From assembly GCF_017963645.1 (NCBI RefSeq), contig NZ_JAGMWN010000008.1:62001-126000 (forward strand): a DNA stretch of 64,000 nucleotides, written 5' to 3'. Below the pieces are notes generated by a model. The model was not told the origin of the DNA, did not search any database, and worked only from the letters and a program-made list of their open reading frames with translations. The stretch comes from Marivibrio halodurans. GTDB taxonomy: Bacteria; Pseudomonadota; Alphaproteobacteria; UBA8366; Aestuariispiraceae. Numbering within the stretch: position 1 is the first letter of the stretch; each line of letters starts with the position of its first letter. Made by a program: the position numbers and the translations under genes. Shown one piece after another: positions 43,859 to 54,245 of the stretch.

Positions 43859-43933
43859 GGCCCGGCTTTTAGAGATTGGCCGGAGGTCCGTCCAGGCAAC
43901 ACAGCGGTTTGATGAGCTGTACATTTCATCAAT

Positions 43934-43979
43934 AACACGTATAACTAGATTGTGCGATATGACGCTCATAATACGTGTT
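43934..43979. promoter_or_regulatory. AACACGTAT inverted repeat upstream of lipoprotein hydrolase gene
   Basis: Exact 9-bp arms AACACGTAT (43934-43942) and ATACGTGTT (43971-43979) with a 28-bp AT-rich spacer, ending 19 bp before the ATG of the next gene. Suggestive of a dimeric regulator site or looped operator. Confidence 0.45.
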
Positions 43980-43998
43980 CCGGAGGTGATGGGGAATA

Positions 43999-45648
43999 AT
44001 GACAGGGATAGGAACCGTTCTGTCACGGATCGTCTCGATCCTGGTCGTGGGGACGATAGGCTTGGCAGCCACGGGGTGTTCACCCACCGGCATGATGACG
44101 GAGGCGGCGGGCGGAATGCCGGCCGAAATCGCCGGTTACCCGACGGTTCTTCACCCCGATCATCGCGTCGCCACGCAGGATGCGGTGATTTCCCAACGGG
44201 AGCGCGAGTATCTCGACGAGGCCGTTCCGCTGGCTTTCGCGGTCTCGGAAGACGGGGATTTCGCGGACTGGTGGCGATGTGGAAGCGCGGCCAAGTGCGA
44301 CGTCACGGTCGAAAGCGTTGTCGAGGATCTGATCGAATATTGCGAGCGCAGGGTGCTGGGCGCCCGCTGCGTGCTGCACAGTCTCGGGACCCGGCGGATC
44401 GATCCGACCCTTCGGGACGTGGATTACGCGCCGATCGATTTTGTCCGACTCGCCTCGACGGTACGTCACGGTCCGGACGAGGCGAAGGGGCTGCTCGTCT
44501 TCCTGCCCGGTTTCAGCGGATGGGGCAAAGTCGCCAATGACCGCCCGCGCGCCGATGCCGATCAGGGGCCACCCCTGCTTGTCGTGTTGAACGGGCGCGG
44601 GTGGGATGTCGTGCGCGTCAATATTCCCTATTCCCGGCGCCTCGTGCACTGGCGGAACGCGGGGCATTGGCGCGCGCTCCTCGAATCCTTCGTGGATCGT
44701 GCCCGCGCGGAAGGCTATGACCGTGTGAGCTTCCTCGGTTATTCACGGGGCGGTGCCGAGCTTCTGGGCGCCTTGTCGGCCGGCGCGATGGTCGACGGTG
44801 CCGCCGTCATCGAACCCGATCGCCTGGGACCGACGCTTTCGCCTACCGGCGATCTTGCGGTATCGGACGCGCGGCGGAGGGAGGATCTCGCGTCGCTCTT
44901 GTCGGGGCATGCCGGAACGCCGTTGCTGTTCGCCTATTTCCGGGAAAGCCGATGGTACGGGACGATGGCGCCGGGCATGGTGAAGGGCATGCTGGCGGAG
45001 ACCGGAAGCATGACGCGACGCCGATCGGTCCTGATCGATGCCCCCAACGGCTTCGCCAGCCATTTCGCTGGCTATAGCGATGCTTTCGCGGCCGTCTACT
45101 CGTCCTGCTTCGACCGTGTCCTGAGCGGCGATAAATCGGGCCGGATGTGCGAGCGTGCGTCGCCGGACAGAAGCCGGCCGCCATTTTGGGCGGTCGAGGC
45201 GGATCTGCGTCGCGCCGGTCTGCGGGCCCTGCCGCCCGCTGAACTGCGCGCGCGGATGTCCGGCACGCTCTATTGCGCGGTCGACGCCGCGACCGGCGAA
45301 CGGGCGGAGCCGATACAGTGTTTCACCATGCGTGACGGGTATTTGATTTCGAGTCCCCGTCTCGACACCAAGGAACCCTATCTCTTCGCCGGCGAGATCG
45401 AATGGCGGGCCCAGGATGCGTGCTTCCATGATTTCGACAATATCGAACGTCCCCGCTGTCTACGCTTTCATGAGGGGCAGGAGGGCGCGCTGTGGATGGT
45501 CGATGGCACGACCGGGCATGTGTTCGGCGCCTATGCGACGGGCGAGGAGGATCGGATGCCCCCGGCGCGATGGCGGTGCATCGTGACCCGGGACGACGAC
45601 GGCCCGGTCTGCGAGGAAATGGCGCCGCCGAGCCCGGCGGCTTTCTAA
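43999..45648 (+). CDS. Lipoprotein with alpha/beta-hydrolase fold
   Basis: 549 residues. A lipoprotein signal ends in GLAATGC (lipidated Cys27), so the protein should be tethered to the periplasmic side. Residues about 160-380 look like an alpha/beta hydrolase: GLLVFLPGFSGWG, VVRVNIPYSRR, the nucleophile elbow FLGYSRGGAE with Ser249, and a candidate His in NGFASHFAGYSDAF. A Cys-rich C-terminal region (CFHDFDNIERPRCLRF) follows. Named substrate family not recognised. Good Shine-Dalgarno GGAGGTGAT. Its stop overlaps that of the convergent lipoprotein gene. Confidence 0.75.
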   Translation: MTGIGTVLSRIVSILVVGTIGLAATGCSPTGMMTEAAGGMPAEIAGYPTVLHPDHRVATQDAVISQREREYLDEAVPLAFAVSEDGDFADWWRCGSAAKCDVTVESVVEDLIEYCERRVLGARCVLHSLGTRRIDPTLRDVDYAPIDFVRLASTVRHGPDEAKGLLVFLPGFSGWGKVANDRPRADADQGPPLLVVLNGRGWDVVRVNIPYSRRLVHWRNAGHWRALLESFVDRARAEGYDRVSFLGYSRGGAELLGALSAGAMVDGAAVIEPDRLGPTLSPTGDLAVSDARRREDLASLLSGHAGTPLLFAYFRESRWYGTMAPGMVKGMLAETGSMTRRRSVLIDAPNGFASHFAGYSDAFAAVYSSCFDRVLSGDKSGRMCERASPDRSRPPFWAVEADLRRAGLRALPPAELRARMSGTLYCAVDAATGERAEPIQCFTMRDGYLISSPRLDTKEPYLFAGEIEWRAQDACFHDFDNIERPRCLRFHEGQEGALWMVDGTTGHVFGAYATGEEDRMPPARWRCIVTRDDDGPVCEEMAPPSPAAF

Positions 45649-46184
45649 TCCGCCACCGCCGCCCGGGTTCCGTCGGTTTCGACCACGCGGTTAAGCTCGT
45701 GAAAATTACCGCCGTCATCGCGCGCCCAGTAGTGCAGCGTGATGCGGTCGCGGTCCGCCTTGGTCGCGACATGGTGGTTCGCCTGGACCAGCGTGGTGCC
45801 GCCCGCGATCCGATAGGAAACGCAGGCGTCGGCGCATTCCGCCCCGTTTTCCACGCAGACCTTGCCGCGATAGATCGTGACCGGCACGCCATTGGCCTCG
45901 GCGAAGCTGCGGCTGTGGGGGTAGCGGTTGCGGCCGTCGACGATCTCGTGACCGAGATCGGCGATGGTAAGGGTAAGGCGCGCCTTGTTCTCCGCCGCCA
46001 GCGGCGGATCGGGCAACTCGCGTCGGCAATTGAGCGCGACGTCGGAATCCGAAGCGCCCGGGGATCCGGCCCCGGCGGTCGTCTTGCCCTCCTCCTGGCA
46101 GGCGGCGAGGCCCAGCAGCAGAAGGATCGCGAGCATCGCCCGTCCCGCGTTTGCGCGCCCGGTTCTCCTCGATACCCCCAACAA
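45645..46184 (-). CDS. Hypothetical lipoprotein
   Basis: 179 residues from a TTG start preceded by GGGGAGGA; an ATG at 46136 would leave the signal peptide without its basic N-region. The lipobox LGLAAC gives a lipidated Cys near residue 29. The mature part contains a repeated Cys pattern (CVENGAECADACVSY), LTIADLGHEIVDGRN and HYWARDDGGNFHELNRVVETDG. No known domain. Convergent with the alpha/beta-hydrolase lipoprotein. Confidence 0.6.
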   Translation of the reverse strand: MLGVSRRTGRANAGRAMLAILLLLGLAACQEEGKTTAGAGSPGASDSDVALNCRRELPDPPLAAENKARLTLTIADLGHEIVDGRNRYPHSRSFAEANGVPVTIYRGKVCVENGAECADACVSYRIAGGTTLVQANHHVATKADRDRITLHYWARDDGGNFHELNRVVETDGTRAAVAD

Positions 46185-46248
46185 CGCGTCCTCCCCACCT
46201 TTAAGCCCGAAGCCCGGCGCCGAACCGCCGCCGAATCGTCCTGGCCGG

Positions 46249-47679
46249 TCAGCCCGTTCCGCCGACGGTCAACCCGTCGAGCCGCATGGTCGGCTGGCCG
46301 ACGCCCACCGGCACGCCCTGGCCGTCCTTGCCACAGGTGCCGATGCCGGGATCGAGCGCCATGTCGTTCCCGATCATCGACACCTTGGTCAGCGCGTCCG
46401 GCCCGTTGCCGATCAGCGTTGCCCCCTTGACCGGGGCGGTGACCTTGCCGTCCTCGATCTTATAGGCCTCGGTGCAGGAGAAAACGAATTTCCCGTTGGT
46501 GATGTCGACCTGGCCGCCGCCGAAATTGACGGCATAGAGGCCGTTGGGGACGGAGGCGATGATCTCCGCCGGGTCCTTGTCGCCGCCCAGCATCACCGTG
46601 TTCGTCATGCGCGGCATGGGGGCGTGGGCATAGGATTGACGCCGGCCGTTGCCGGTCGGGGCCATGCCCATCAGGCGGGCATTCATGCGATCCTGCATAT
46701 AACCCTTGAGGATACCGTCCTCGATCAGGACCGTGCGGTTGGTCGGCGTGCCCTCGTCGTCGATGGTAAGGGACCCGCGCCGGTCGGCGAGCGTGCCGTC
46801 ATCCACCACCGTGACGCCGGGGGCGGCCACGCGTTGCCCCATCAGGCCGGCGAAGGCGCTGGTCTTCTTGCGGTTGAAATCGCCCTCCAGGCCATGGCCG
46901 ATCGCCTCGTGCAGCAGGATGCCCGGCCAGCCCGAGCCGAGCACGACCGTCATCTCGCCCGCCGGGCAATCGACACTTTCCAGATTGACCAGCGCCTGAC
47001 GCAGCGCCTCGTCCACCGCGCCCTGCCAGAAGGCGGGATCGATATAGGCGGCATAGTCCGCGCGCCCGCCCGCGCCGTGGCTGCCGCTTTCCATCCGGTC
47101 GCCCTCACTGACGACGACGGAGACGTTGAGACGCACGAGCGGGCGGATATCCGCCACCCGTTCGCCGTCGGCGCGTACGATCTGCACGGCCGTCCATTCC
47201 CCGGCGAGCGAGGCGGAGACCTGGGAGACGCGGGTGTCCTTGCCGCGCGCGTAGGCGTCGATCTCGGAGAGCAGTTTCACCTTGGCGTCGAAATCGAGCG
47301 TCGCGATCGGATTGACGTCCGGATAGAGCGAGGCGTTGGTGCCGGGCGGCGGGGCGGCAAGCGTTCCGGCATGGCCGTGCTTCACCGCGCGCACCGCCTC
47401 GGACGCGCGTTTCATCGCCGCTTCCGACAGGTCGCCCGCATGGGCGTATCCGGCCGCGTCGCCGCAGACCGCGCGCAGACCGAATCCCTGGCTCGAATCG
47501 AAGGCGGCGTTGCGGATGCGGCCGTCGTCGAAGGTGACGCTCTCCGACTGGCTATATTCCAGATAGAGTTCGCCATCGTCGGCGCCGTGCAGGGTCTCGT
47601 CCACCAGCCCCTCGACCCGCGTCCGGTCAAGCCCGGCGCGATCGAAGAAAAGCTCGTCGGTTCTCGCCAAATCGGCCAT
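46249..47679 (-). CDS. tldD: Metalloprotease TldD
   Basis: 476 residues. TldD, with TldE/PmbA, forms a zinc protease that trims peptides such as microcin B17 precursors or antitoxin CcdA in E. coli. The zinc-binding stretch HEAIGHGLEGDF, the upstream YLEYSQSESVTFDDG and the C-terminal GVGQPTMRLDGLTVGG are characteristic. The tldE partner is not in the window. GGATTT near the ATG gives a weak ribosome site. Confidence 0.92.
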   Translation of the reverse strand: MADLARTDELFFDRAGLDRTRVEGLVDETLHGADDGELYLEYSQSESVTFDDGRIRNAAFDSSQGFGLRAVCGDAAGYAHAGDLSEAAMKRASEAVRAVKHGHAGTLAAPPPGTNASLYPDVNPIATLDFDAKVKLLSEIDAYARGKDTRVSQVSASLAGEWTAVQIVRADGERVADIRPLVRLNVSVVVSEGDRMESGSHGAGGRADYAAYIDPAFWQGAVDEALRQALVNLESVDCPAGEMTVVLGSGWPGILLHEAIGHGLEGDFNRKKTSAFAGLMGQRVAAPGVTVVDDGTLADRRGSLTIDDEGTPTNRTVLIEDGILKGYMQDRMNARLMGMAPTGNGRRQSYAHAPMPRMTNTVMLGGDKDPAEIIASVPNGLYAVNFGGGQVDITNGKFVFSCTEAYKIEDGKVTAPVKGATLIGNGPDALTKVSMIGNDMALDPGIGTCGKDGQGVPVGVGQPTMRLDGLTVGGTG

Positions 47680-47830
47680 CGAAAATCCTCATAAATCCTA
47701 TTTCTGGTGGGGGCGTCGATGCCCCATCGGGCGGTGCGTCGCGTCTGGATACCCAATCCCGGTTCCGTGATAGCATGCCGCTCCCACCACGGAAATGGCG
47801 TGGCACCGCCCTCGGATCAAGCAAGGCGGC

Positions 47831-47870
47831 GGGCCACGGCGGGCCACGGCGGGCCACGGCGGGCCACGGC
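47831..47870 (+). repeat. Four exact tandem copies of GGGCCACGGC
   Basis: Ten-base unit repeated four times, with a partial fifth flank, ending 31 bp before the ATG of the DUF3422 gene. It lies in the 5' untranslated region and could vary in copy number by slippage. Confidence 0.9.
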
Positions 47871-47901
47871 GGATCGGGAAGAGCGGGAGAGGGGAACGGG
47901 A

Positions 47902-49248
47902 ATGTCGGATGTTGGGACGGCCGCCGCCGAGCCGGGCCACGGGGTCTTGCCGCCGACGGAACATCCGTTGCGCTATCAACTCTCGAACGAACTGCATGCG
48001 CGGCCGTTCGAGGAACTGACCGCGCCGGCGGATATCGTGCTCTATGCCATGGTGACCGGGGAAGGGACCGCGGGGGACGACCGCGCCCATCTGACCCGGC
48101 TGTGCGATCGGTTCGGGATCAATCCGCCGATGGCGGGGGCGAATTTCTTCTCCGCTGATTTCGGGGCCTTCCGGTTGCGCTGGGAACGGCATTCGGAATT
48201 CACCGGCTATACCGTCATCCGCCCGCGCACCGGCGGGGCGCCTTTCGCCGAGCCGGCGGGGAACGCCTTGCCCGCCGATTGGTTCGAGGGGCTTCCGGGC
48301 GAACTTCTCGTCGCCACGCACCTGGTGCTGCTCTCGCGCGACGATCCGGTGCCGGATCAACGGACGCTGGAGCGCCTGTTCGTGCCGGCCAGTCTGGTGA
48401 CCAGCCTGCTCGCCGGCGGGTCGGCGCAGGTCTGGACGGATCTGCGCATCCACCCCGATGGGCATAACCGCATCCTGCTGCGCGATCTGCATATGCAAAA
48501 CCGCAAGGCGGGCCGGGTGGTTCAGCGGCTGCTGGAAATCGCGACCTACCGCAACGTGGCGCTGCTGGCCCTGCCGCTGGCGCGGGAGACCAGCCCGCGA
48601 ATCGCCCGTATCGACCGGGCGCTCGCCGATTTGACGGCGATGATGGCGGAAACCGGCGCGGCCGATTCGCACGATGACGGGGACTTGCTGGAGCGCCTGA
48701 CGCGCCAATCGGCGGAGATCGAACGGCTGGCCTCCGAGACCGCCTATCGTTTCAGCGCCGCCAAGGCCTATCACGCGCTGATCGAGACCCGCCTCCTGGA
48801 ATTGCGGGAGGAGCAGATCGACGGCTATCAGACGATCGCGGAGTTCCTGGAACGCCGGCTGGGCCCCGCGATGCGGACCTGCGCCTCGGTCGGCGACCGG
48901 CTCGCCGATCTGTCCCGGCGCGCGACGCGGGCGGCCAATCTGCTGCGCACACGGGTCGATTTCGCGCTGGAGCGGCAGAATCAGAACCTGCTGCATTCGA
49001 TGGATCGTCGCGCGAAACTCCAGCTTCGGCTGCAACAGACGGTGGAGGGCCTCTCGGTCGCCGCGATCAGCTATTACCTCATCGGCTTGATCGGGTACGC
49101 GACCAAGGCGCTGGCCAAGGCGGGCGCGCCGGTCGATCCGACCCTGGCGACGGGGGTGTCGGTGCCGTTCATCGTCGCCCTGCTGTGGGTCGGCATGCAC
49201 CGGACGCGGCGAATGATCCAGCGCCGCGACGAGGGGCGGGAGCCTTGA
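47902..49248 (+). CDS. DUF3422 family membrane-anchored protein
   Basis: 448 residues. The start PPTEHPLRYQLSNELHARPFEELTAPADI is the family signature; long helices follow (LTRQSAEIERLASETAYRFSAAKAYHALIETRLLELREEQIDG, in parts, and LSRRATRAANLLRTRVDF). Two C-terminal membrane segments (SVAAISYYLIGLIGYATKAL and VSVPFIVALLWVGMH) make it tail-anchored. The family is widespread in proteobacteria and resembles predicted egg-lysin/CorA-like membrane proteins, but has no proven function. Confidence 0.87.
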   Translation: MSDVGTAAAEPGHGVLPPTEHPLRYQLSNELHARPFEELTAPADIVLYAMVTGEGTAGDDRAHLTRLCDRFGINPPMAGANFFSADFGAFRLRWERHSEFTGYTVIRPRTGGAPFAEPAGNALPADWFEGLPGELLVATHLVLLSRDDPVPDQRTLERLFVPASLVTSLLAGGSAQVWTDLRIHPDGHNRILLRDLHMQNRKAGRVVQRLLEIATYRNVALLALPLARETSPRIARIDRALADLTAMMAETGAADSHDDGDLLERLTRQSAEIERLASETAYRFSAAKAYHALIETRLLELREEQIDGYQTIAEFLERRLGPAMRTCASVGDRLADLSRRATRAANLLRTRVDFALERQNQNLLHSMDRRAKLQLRLQQTVEGLSVAAISYYLIGLIGYATKALAKAGAPVDPTLATGVSVPFIVALLWVGMHRTRRMIQRRDEGREP

Positions 49249-49551
49249 AAACCGCCGGTCGCGGCGGCGCGCGTGCGCGGGACAGGTCGTCGCAGGCGCC
49301 TGAAAGCCGTTGATTCCGGGCGCCCCATGGTGTTTAACCCGGCACGATGAACAGGCCTTGAGCACGGGGGCGAAGCCGGGGCGCGCGAGGGGACATGGGA
49401 AATGGTCCGGCGCCCGCTCGTCCGAACGGGACGGTCCCCCGAGGGGGCCGTCCGGCGCGGGTGGTTCGAGGTCGTAAGGTTTGCTGATTTGCGGCACCGG
49501 GCGTTTCGATCGTAAGGGGATCGGGCGGCGCGCGGGGCGAGCGACGGGGAG
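49249..49551. other. Intergenic region before coxB
   Basis: 303 bp, no gene seen. It should contain the coxB promoter. A GC-rich hairpin, GGACGG with CCGTCC flanking CCCCC/GGGGG, lies at 49429-49453. No clear -35/-10 pair or T-run was recognised. Confidence 0.5.
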
Positions 49552-50508
49552 ATGGCGCGCATGAGCGTTGGCAGTTTCACGAAACGGATGACCACGGCCG
49601 CGGGCGCTTCCGCCCTGGCCGCGATCGGCATGCTGGCGAGCGGCGGCGCCGCCCTGGCCGCGAAATCGGAACCCTGGCAGATGAGCCTGCCGGAGCCGGT
49701 GAGCCCGATCGCCGAGCAGATGCGCGACTTCCATGATTATTGGCTGCTGCCGATCATCACGGTGATCACGATCTTCGTGTTGGCGCTGCTGCTCTACACC
49801 TGCTGGCGATTCCGGGAGAGCGCGAACCCGACCCCCTCCAAGCGTCAGCACAACACGCTGCTCGAGGTGCTTTGGACCGGCATTCCGGTGATCATCCTGG
49901 TCGTCCTGGCCGTGCCGTCGATGCGGTTGCTCTACGCCACCGACGATGTGGCGGATTCGGACATGACGCTGAAGATCGTCGGGCATCAATGGTACTGGGA
50001 GTACCAGTATCTCGACGAGAACTTCCAGTTCGACGCCTTCCTCGCGGCGCGCACCCACGAGGAGGCGGATGAGCAGGGCGTCCACCGTCTGATGGATACG
50101 GACAATGTCGTCGTTCTGCCGAGCGGGACGAAGATCCGTCTTCAGATGACGTCGGCCGACGTCATCCACAATTGGTCGATGAGCGATTTCGGCGTGCGCG
50201 TCGATACCGTCCCCGGCCGGCTGAACGAAAGCTGGACGCTGATCGAGGAGGGCGAGGAAGGCATGTATTACGGCTTCTGTTCCGAGCTTTGCGGCACGGA
50301 TCACGCCTATATGCCGATCGCGGTGAAGGTCGTCACCAAGGACGAGTACCGTCAGTGGGTGGCCGAGGCGAAGGACCAGTACGCCGCCATCGATCCCACG
50401 CTGGAGGACGGCGCGGACGAGGATACGAAGACCGCGGCCGCCGACGCGGCCCGGGACGAGGGCGCGGCCGAACCCGTCAAGCTCGCCGCCGACGAGACGT
50501 CGCGGTAA
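49552..50508 (+). CDS. coxB: Cytochrome c oxidase subunit II
   Basis: 318 residues: a signal-like N-terminus, two membrane helices (about residues 65-90 and 100-125) and a periplasmic cupredoxin domain. The binuclear CuA site is CSELCGTDHAYMP with Cys243 and Cys247, preceded by the HQWYWEYQY segment. It accepts electrons from cytochrome c in aa3-type oxidase. A C-terminal Asp/Ala-rich tail extends beyond the core. First gene of the oxidase cluster; coxA follows after 39 bp. Confidence 0.95.
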   Translation: MARMSVGSFTKRMTTAAGASALAAIGMLASGGAALAAKSEPWQMSLPEPVSPIAEQMRDFHDYWLLPIITVITIFVLALLLYTCWRFRESANPTPSKRQHNTLLEVLWTGIPVIILVVLAVPSMRLLYATDDVADSDMTLKIVGHQWYWEYQYLDENFQFDAFLAARTHEEADEQGVHRLMDTDNVVVLPSGTKIRLQMTSADVIHNWSMSDFGVRVDTVPGRLNESWTLIEEGEEGMYYGFCSELCGTDHAYMPIAVKVVTKDEYRQWVAEAKDQYAAIDPTLEDGADEDTKTAAADAARDEGAAEPVKLAADETSR

Positions 50509-52137
<1,629 letters not shown>

Positions 52138-52196
52138 GGCGGGCCGGCGTCGCGTCCCGGGGCGAGGGGGCCTGGGGACGTGCCCGAAAGATGCGG

Positions 52197-52235
52197 CCGG
52201 CGGTTCCGACCGATATATGGGGTCGGAACCGCCGG
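52197..52235 (+). terminator. 15-bp perfect hairpin between coxA and ctaB
   Basis: CCGGCGGTTCCGACC (52197-52211) pairs perfectly with 52221-52235 across a 9-base loop. No T-run follows, so it is more likely an RNA stability or processing element, or a Rho-independent terminator of poor efficiency, lowering expression of the assembly genes relative to coxBA. Confidence 0.55.
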
Positions 52236-52340
52236 TGCCTCCCGAGGGGGGCATCACCGCTGCATGCGACGCGATGCGTGGCATCATGGCATTGGCGAGC
52301 CGTGATATTGATGATCCTTGGACAAGGGACCCCGTGATCC

Positions 52341-53297
52341 GTGAGCGATAGCACCTACAGCCAGGATATCGAGTTCCGCTATGCCGGCGGCATGCGCGAC
52401 GCGGTCGCGGTGACCGGCGCGCCGGCGCAGGTGCGCGACTATATCCAGTTGCTCAAGCCCCGGGTCATGTCGCTGGTGGTCTTCACGGCGGTGGCAGGGT
52501 TGATCGCCGCGCCCGGCACGCTGCATCCGGTCCTGGCCGCGGTCGCCATCCTGTGCGTCACGGTCGGCGCGGGCGCGGCCGGTGCCATCAATATGTGGTA
52601 CGACCGCGACATCGACGCCATCATGAGCCGGACCCGGGGCCGTCCCCTGCCGACCGGCCGGGTGCCGGCGGCGGAGGCGCTCAGCCTCGGCGTCGTTCTC
52701 GCGCTTTTCTCGGTCGGGTTGATGGCGGTCGCGGTCAATTACGCGGCCGCGGCGCTGTTGGCCGGCACGATCCTCTTCTATGTCTTCGTCTACACCATGT
52801 GGTTGAAGCGCCGCACGCCGCAGAACATCGTCATCGGCGGGGCCGCCGGGGCATTCCCGCCGATGATCGGCTGGGCGGCGGTGACGGGGGACGTCTCCTT
52901 CGCGTCGATCGCGCTTTTCGCCATTATTTTCTTCTGGACGCCACCGCATTTCTGGGCGCTGGCGCTCTTCAAGACCGGTGACTACGACAAGGCGGGCGTT
53001 CCGATGCTGCCCAATGTCGCGGGCAGGGCGGCGACGAAGCGGCAGATTCTGCTCTATACCGTGCTATTGTTCCCCATCGGATTGGCGCCCTGGCTGCTTG
53101 GCGCGGCGGGTTCCGTTTACGGTTTGTCGGCCGCGGTGCTGGGGGGGCTGTTCCTGGTATCCGCGCTCGCCGTGTTGCGCGAGCCGGACGATGCCGGGGA
53201 CAAGGCGGCGAAGCGGATGTTCGGCTATTCAATCTTTTATCTGTTCGCGATCTTCGGCGCGCTTATCGTCGATGCCGCGAGCGCCGCGATGGCTTAA
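52341..53297 (+). CDS. ctaB: Protoheme IX farnesyltransferase (heme O synthase)
   Basis: 318 residues, about nine membrane helices. It adds a farnesyl group to heme b, the first step to heme a for the oxidase. [23 protein letters not shown] near residues 92-114 has the Asp-rich prenyl-pyrophosphate motif; the second motif region is [26 protein letters not shown] start at 52341 is used. Confidence 0.93.
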   Translation: MSDSTYSQDIEFRYAGGMRDAVAVTGAPAQVRDYIQLLKPRVMSLVVFTAVAGLIAAPGTLHPVLAAVAILCVTVGAGAAGAINMWYDRDIDAIMSRTRGRPLPTGRVPAAEALSLGVVLALFSVGLMAVAVNYAAAALLAGTILFYVFVYTMWLKRRTPQNIVIGGAAGAFPPMIGWAAVTGDVSFASIALFAIIFFWTPPHFWALALFKTGDYDKAGVPMLPNVAGRAATKRQILLYTVLLFPIGLAPWLLGAAGSVYGLSAAVLGGLFLVSALAVLREPDDAGDKAAKRMFGYSIFYLFAIFGALIVDAASAAMA

Positions 53298-53336
53298 CCG
53301 TCGCGCGCGGACCGTCAGGAAAGGCCCGAAGGAGCC

Positions 53337-53507
53337 ATGAACACCATCGTGAAGGACGAGGACCGCCAAGCCCTCGACGGCGACATCCGCCGCGATCCGA
53401 AGCAGGTTCACCGCCGTCAGCGCGGTAAGAACCTGGTGGTGGCCGGCTTGGTCGTGGCGTTCGTTGTGATCGTCTATATCGTCTCGATCGTTCGGATGGG
53501 AGGCTAG
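53337..53507 (+). CDS. Small cytochrome-oxidase-associated membrane protein (CoxF-like)
   Basis: 56 residues, starting MNTIVKDEDRQ after GGAGCC, with a basic stretch (RRQRGKNL) and one membrane helix (LVVAGLVVAFVVIVYIVSIV). It lies between ctaB and ctaG with a 3-bp gap to ctaG. Short single-helix proteins at this position are common in alphaproteobacterial oxidase clusters; the CoxF name is by position only. Confidence 0.75.
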   Translation: MNTIVKDEDRQALDGDIRRDPKQVHRRQRGKNLVVAGLVVAFVVIVYIVSIVRMGG

Positions 53508-53510
53508 TCG

Positions 53511-54143
53511 ATGGGCGAGGGCGAACACGCGCGACCGGATGACGCGGGAGGGCGGCGCGACGCGCGGCGGTCGAAGAACCGTCGGGTCGCGCTCGGCGCG
53601 TCATGCGCCGTCCTGGCCATGGTGGGACTCAGCTTCGCCAGCGTGCCGCTCTACGACCTATTCTGCCGCGTCACCGGCTATGGCGGCACGACGCAGACGG
53701 CCTCGGGCGATGGGGTCGCGGTGATCGACCGGCAGGTTACGGTGCGTTTCGACGCCAGCACCAATGCGGGGCTGCCCTGGGAATTCCGGGCGGCGCAGAA
53801 GCCGATGACGGTCCAGGTGGGGGAGACGAATCTCGCCTTCTACAAGGCGGCCAATCTGGCCGACCGGGAGACGCTGGGGACCGCCACCTTCAATGTCACG
53901 CCGCTCAAGGCGGGGCAGTATTTCGTCAAGATCGACTGTTTCTGCTTCACGGAGCAGCGGCTGAAGCCGGGGGAAGCGGTCGACATGCCGGTCAGCTTCT
54001 ATATCGATCCGGCGATCGCCGAGGACCCCAATCTGGACGACACGAACACGGTCACGCTCTCCTATACCTTCTTCCCGAAGGAGGATGAAGGGAGCGGCGG
54101 CGATCAGGTCTCCTCGCTGGACAGCGCGAGTGGGCTGGAGTAA
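53511..54143 (+). CDS. ctaG: Cytochrome c oxidase copper chaperone CtaG/Cox11
   Basis: 210 residues. One membrane anchor (VALGASCAVLAMVGLSFASVPLYDLFCRVTGYGGT, in parts) and a periplasmic copper-binding domain with the CFCF motif (KIDCFCFTEQ) near residue 145. It delivers copper to the CuB site of subunit I. Its length and both hallmarks match Cox11. Confidence 0.95.
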   Translation: MGEGEHARPDDAGGRRDARRSKNRRVALGASCAVLAMVGLSFASVPLYDLFCRVTGYGGTTQTASGDGVAVIDRQVTVRFDASTNAGLPWEFRAAQKPMTVQVGETNLAFYKAANLADRETLGTATFNVTPLKAGQYFVKIDCFCFTEQRLKPGEAVDMPVSFYIDPAIAEDPNLDDTNTVTLSYTFFPKEDEGSGGDQVSSLDSASGLE

Positions 54144-54245
54144 CTGAATTCCGGGCCCGGGCGGCAGGACGCCCGGCCCGGCGCGCCGGCGGATCGCCGC
54201 GAGGGAAATCTGGGGGAAGGACCCCGAGACCAAGGGGAATGAGGA

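Noticed and set aside
49572-49590. GTTTCACGAAAC resembling a ParB parS site
   Set aside because: It lies in the coding start of coxB and lacks the central GTG of the parS consensus; a chance similarity.
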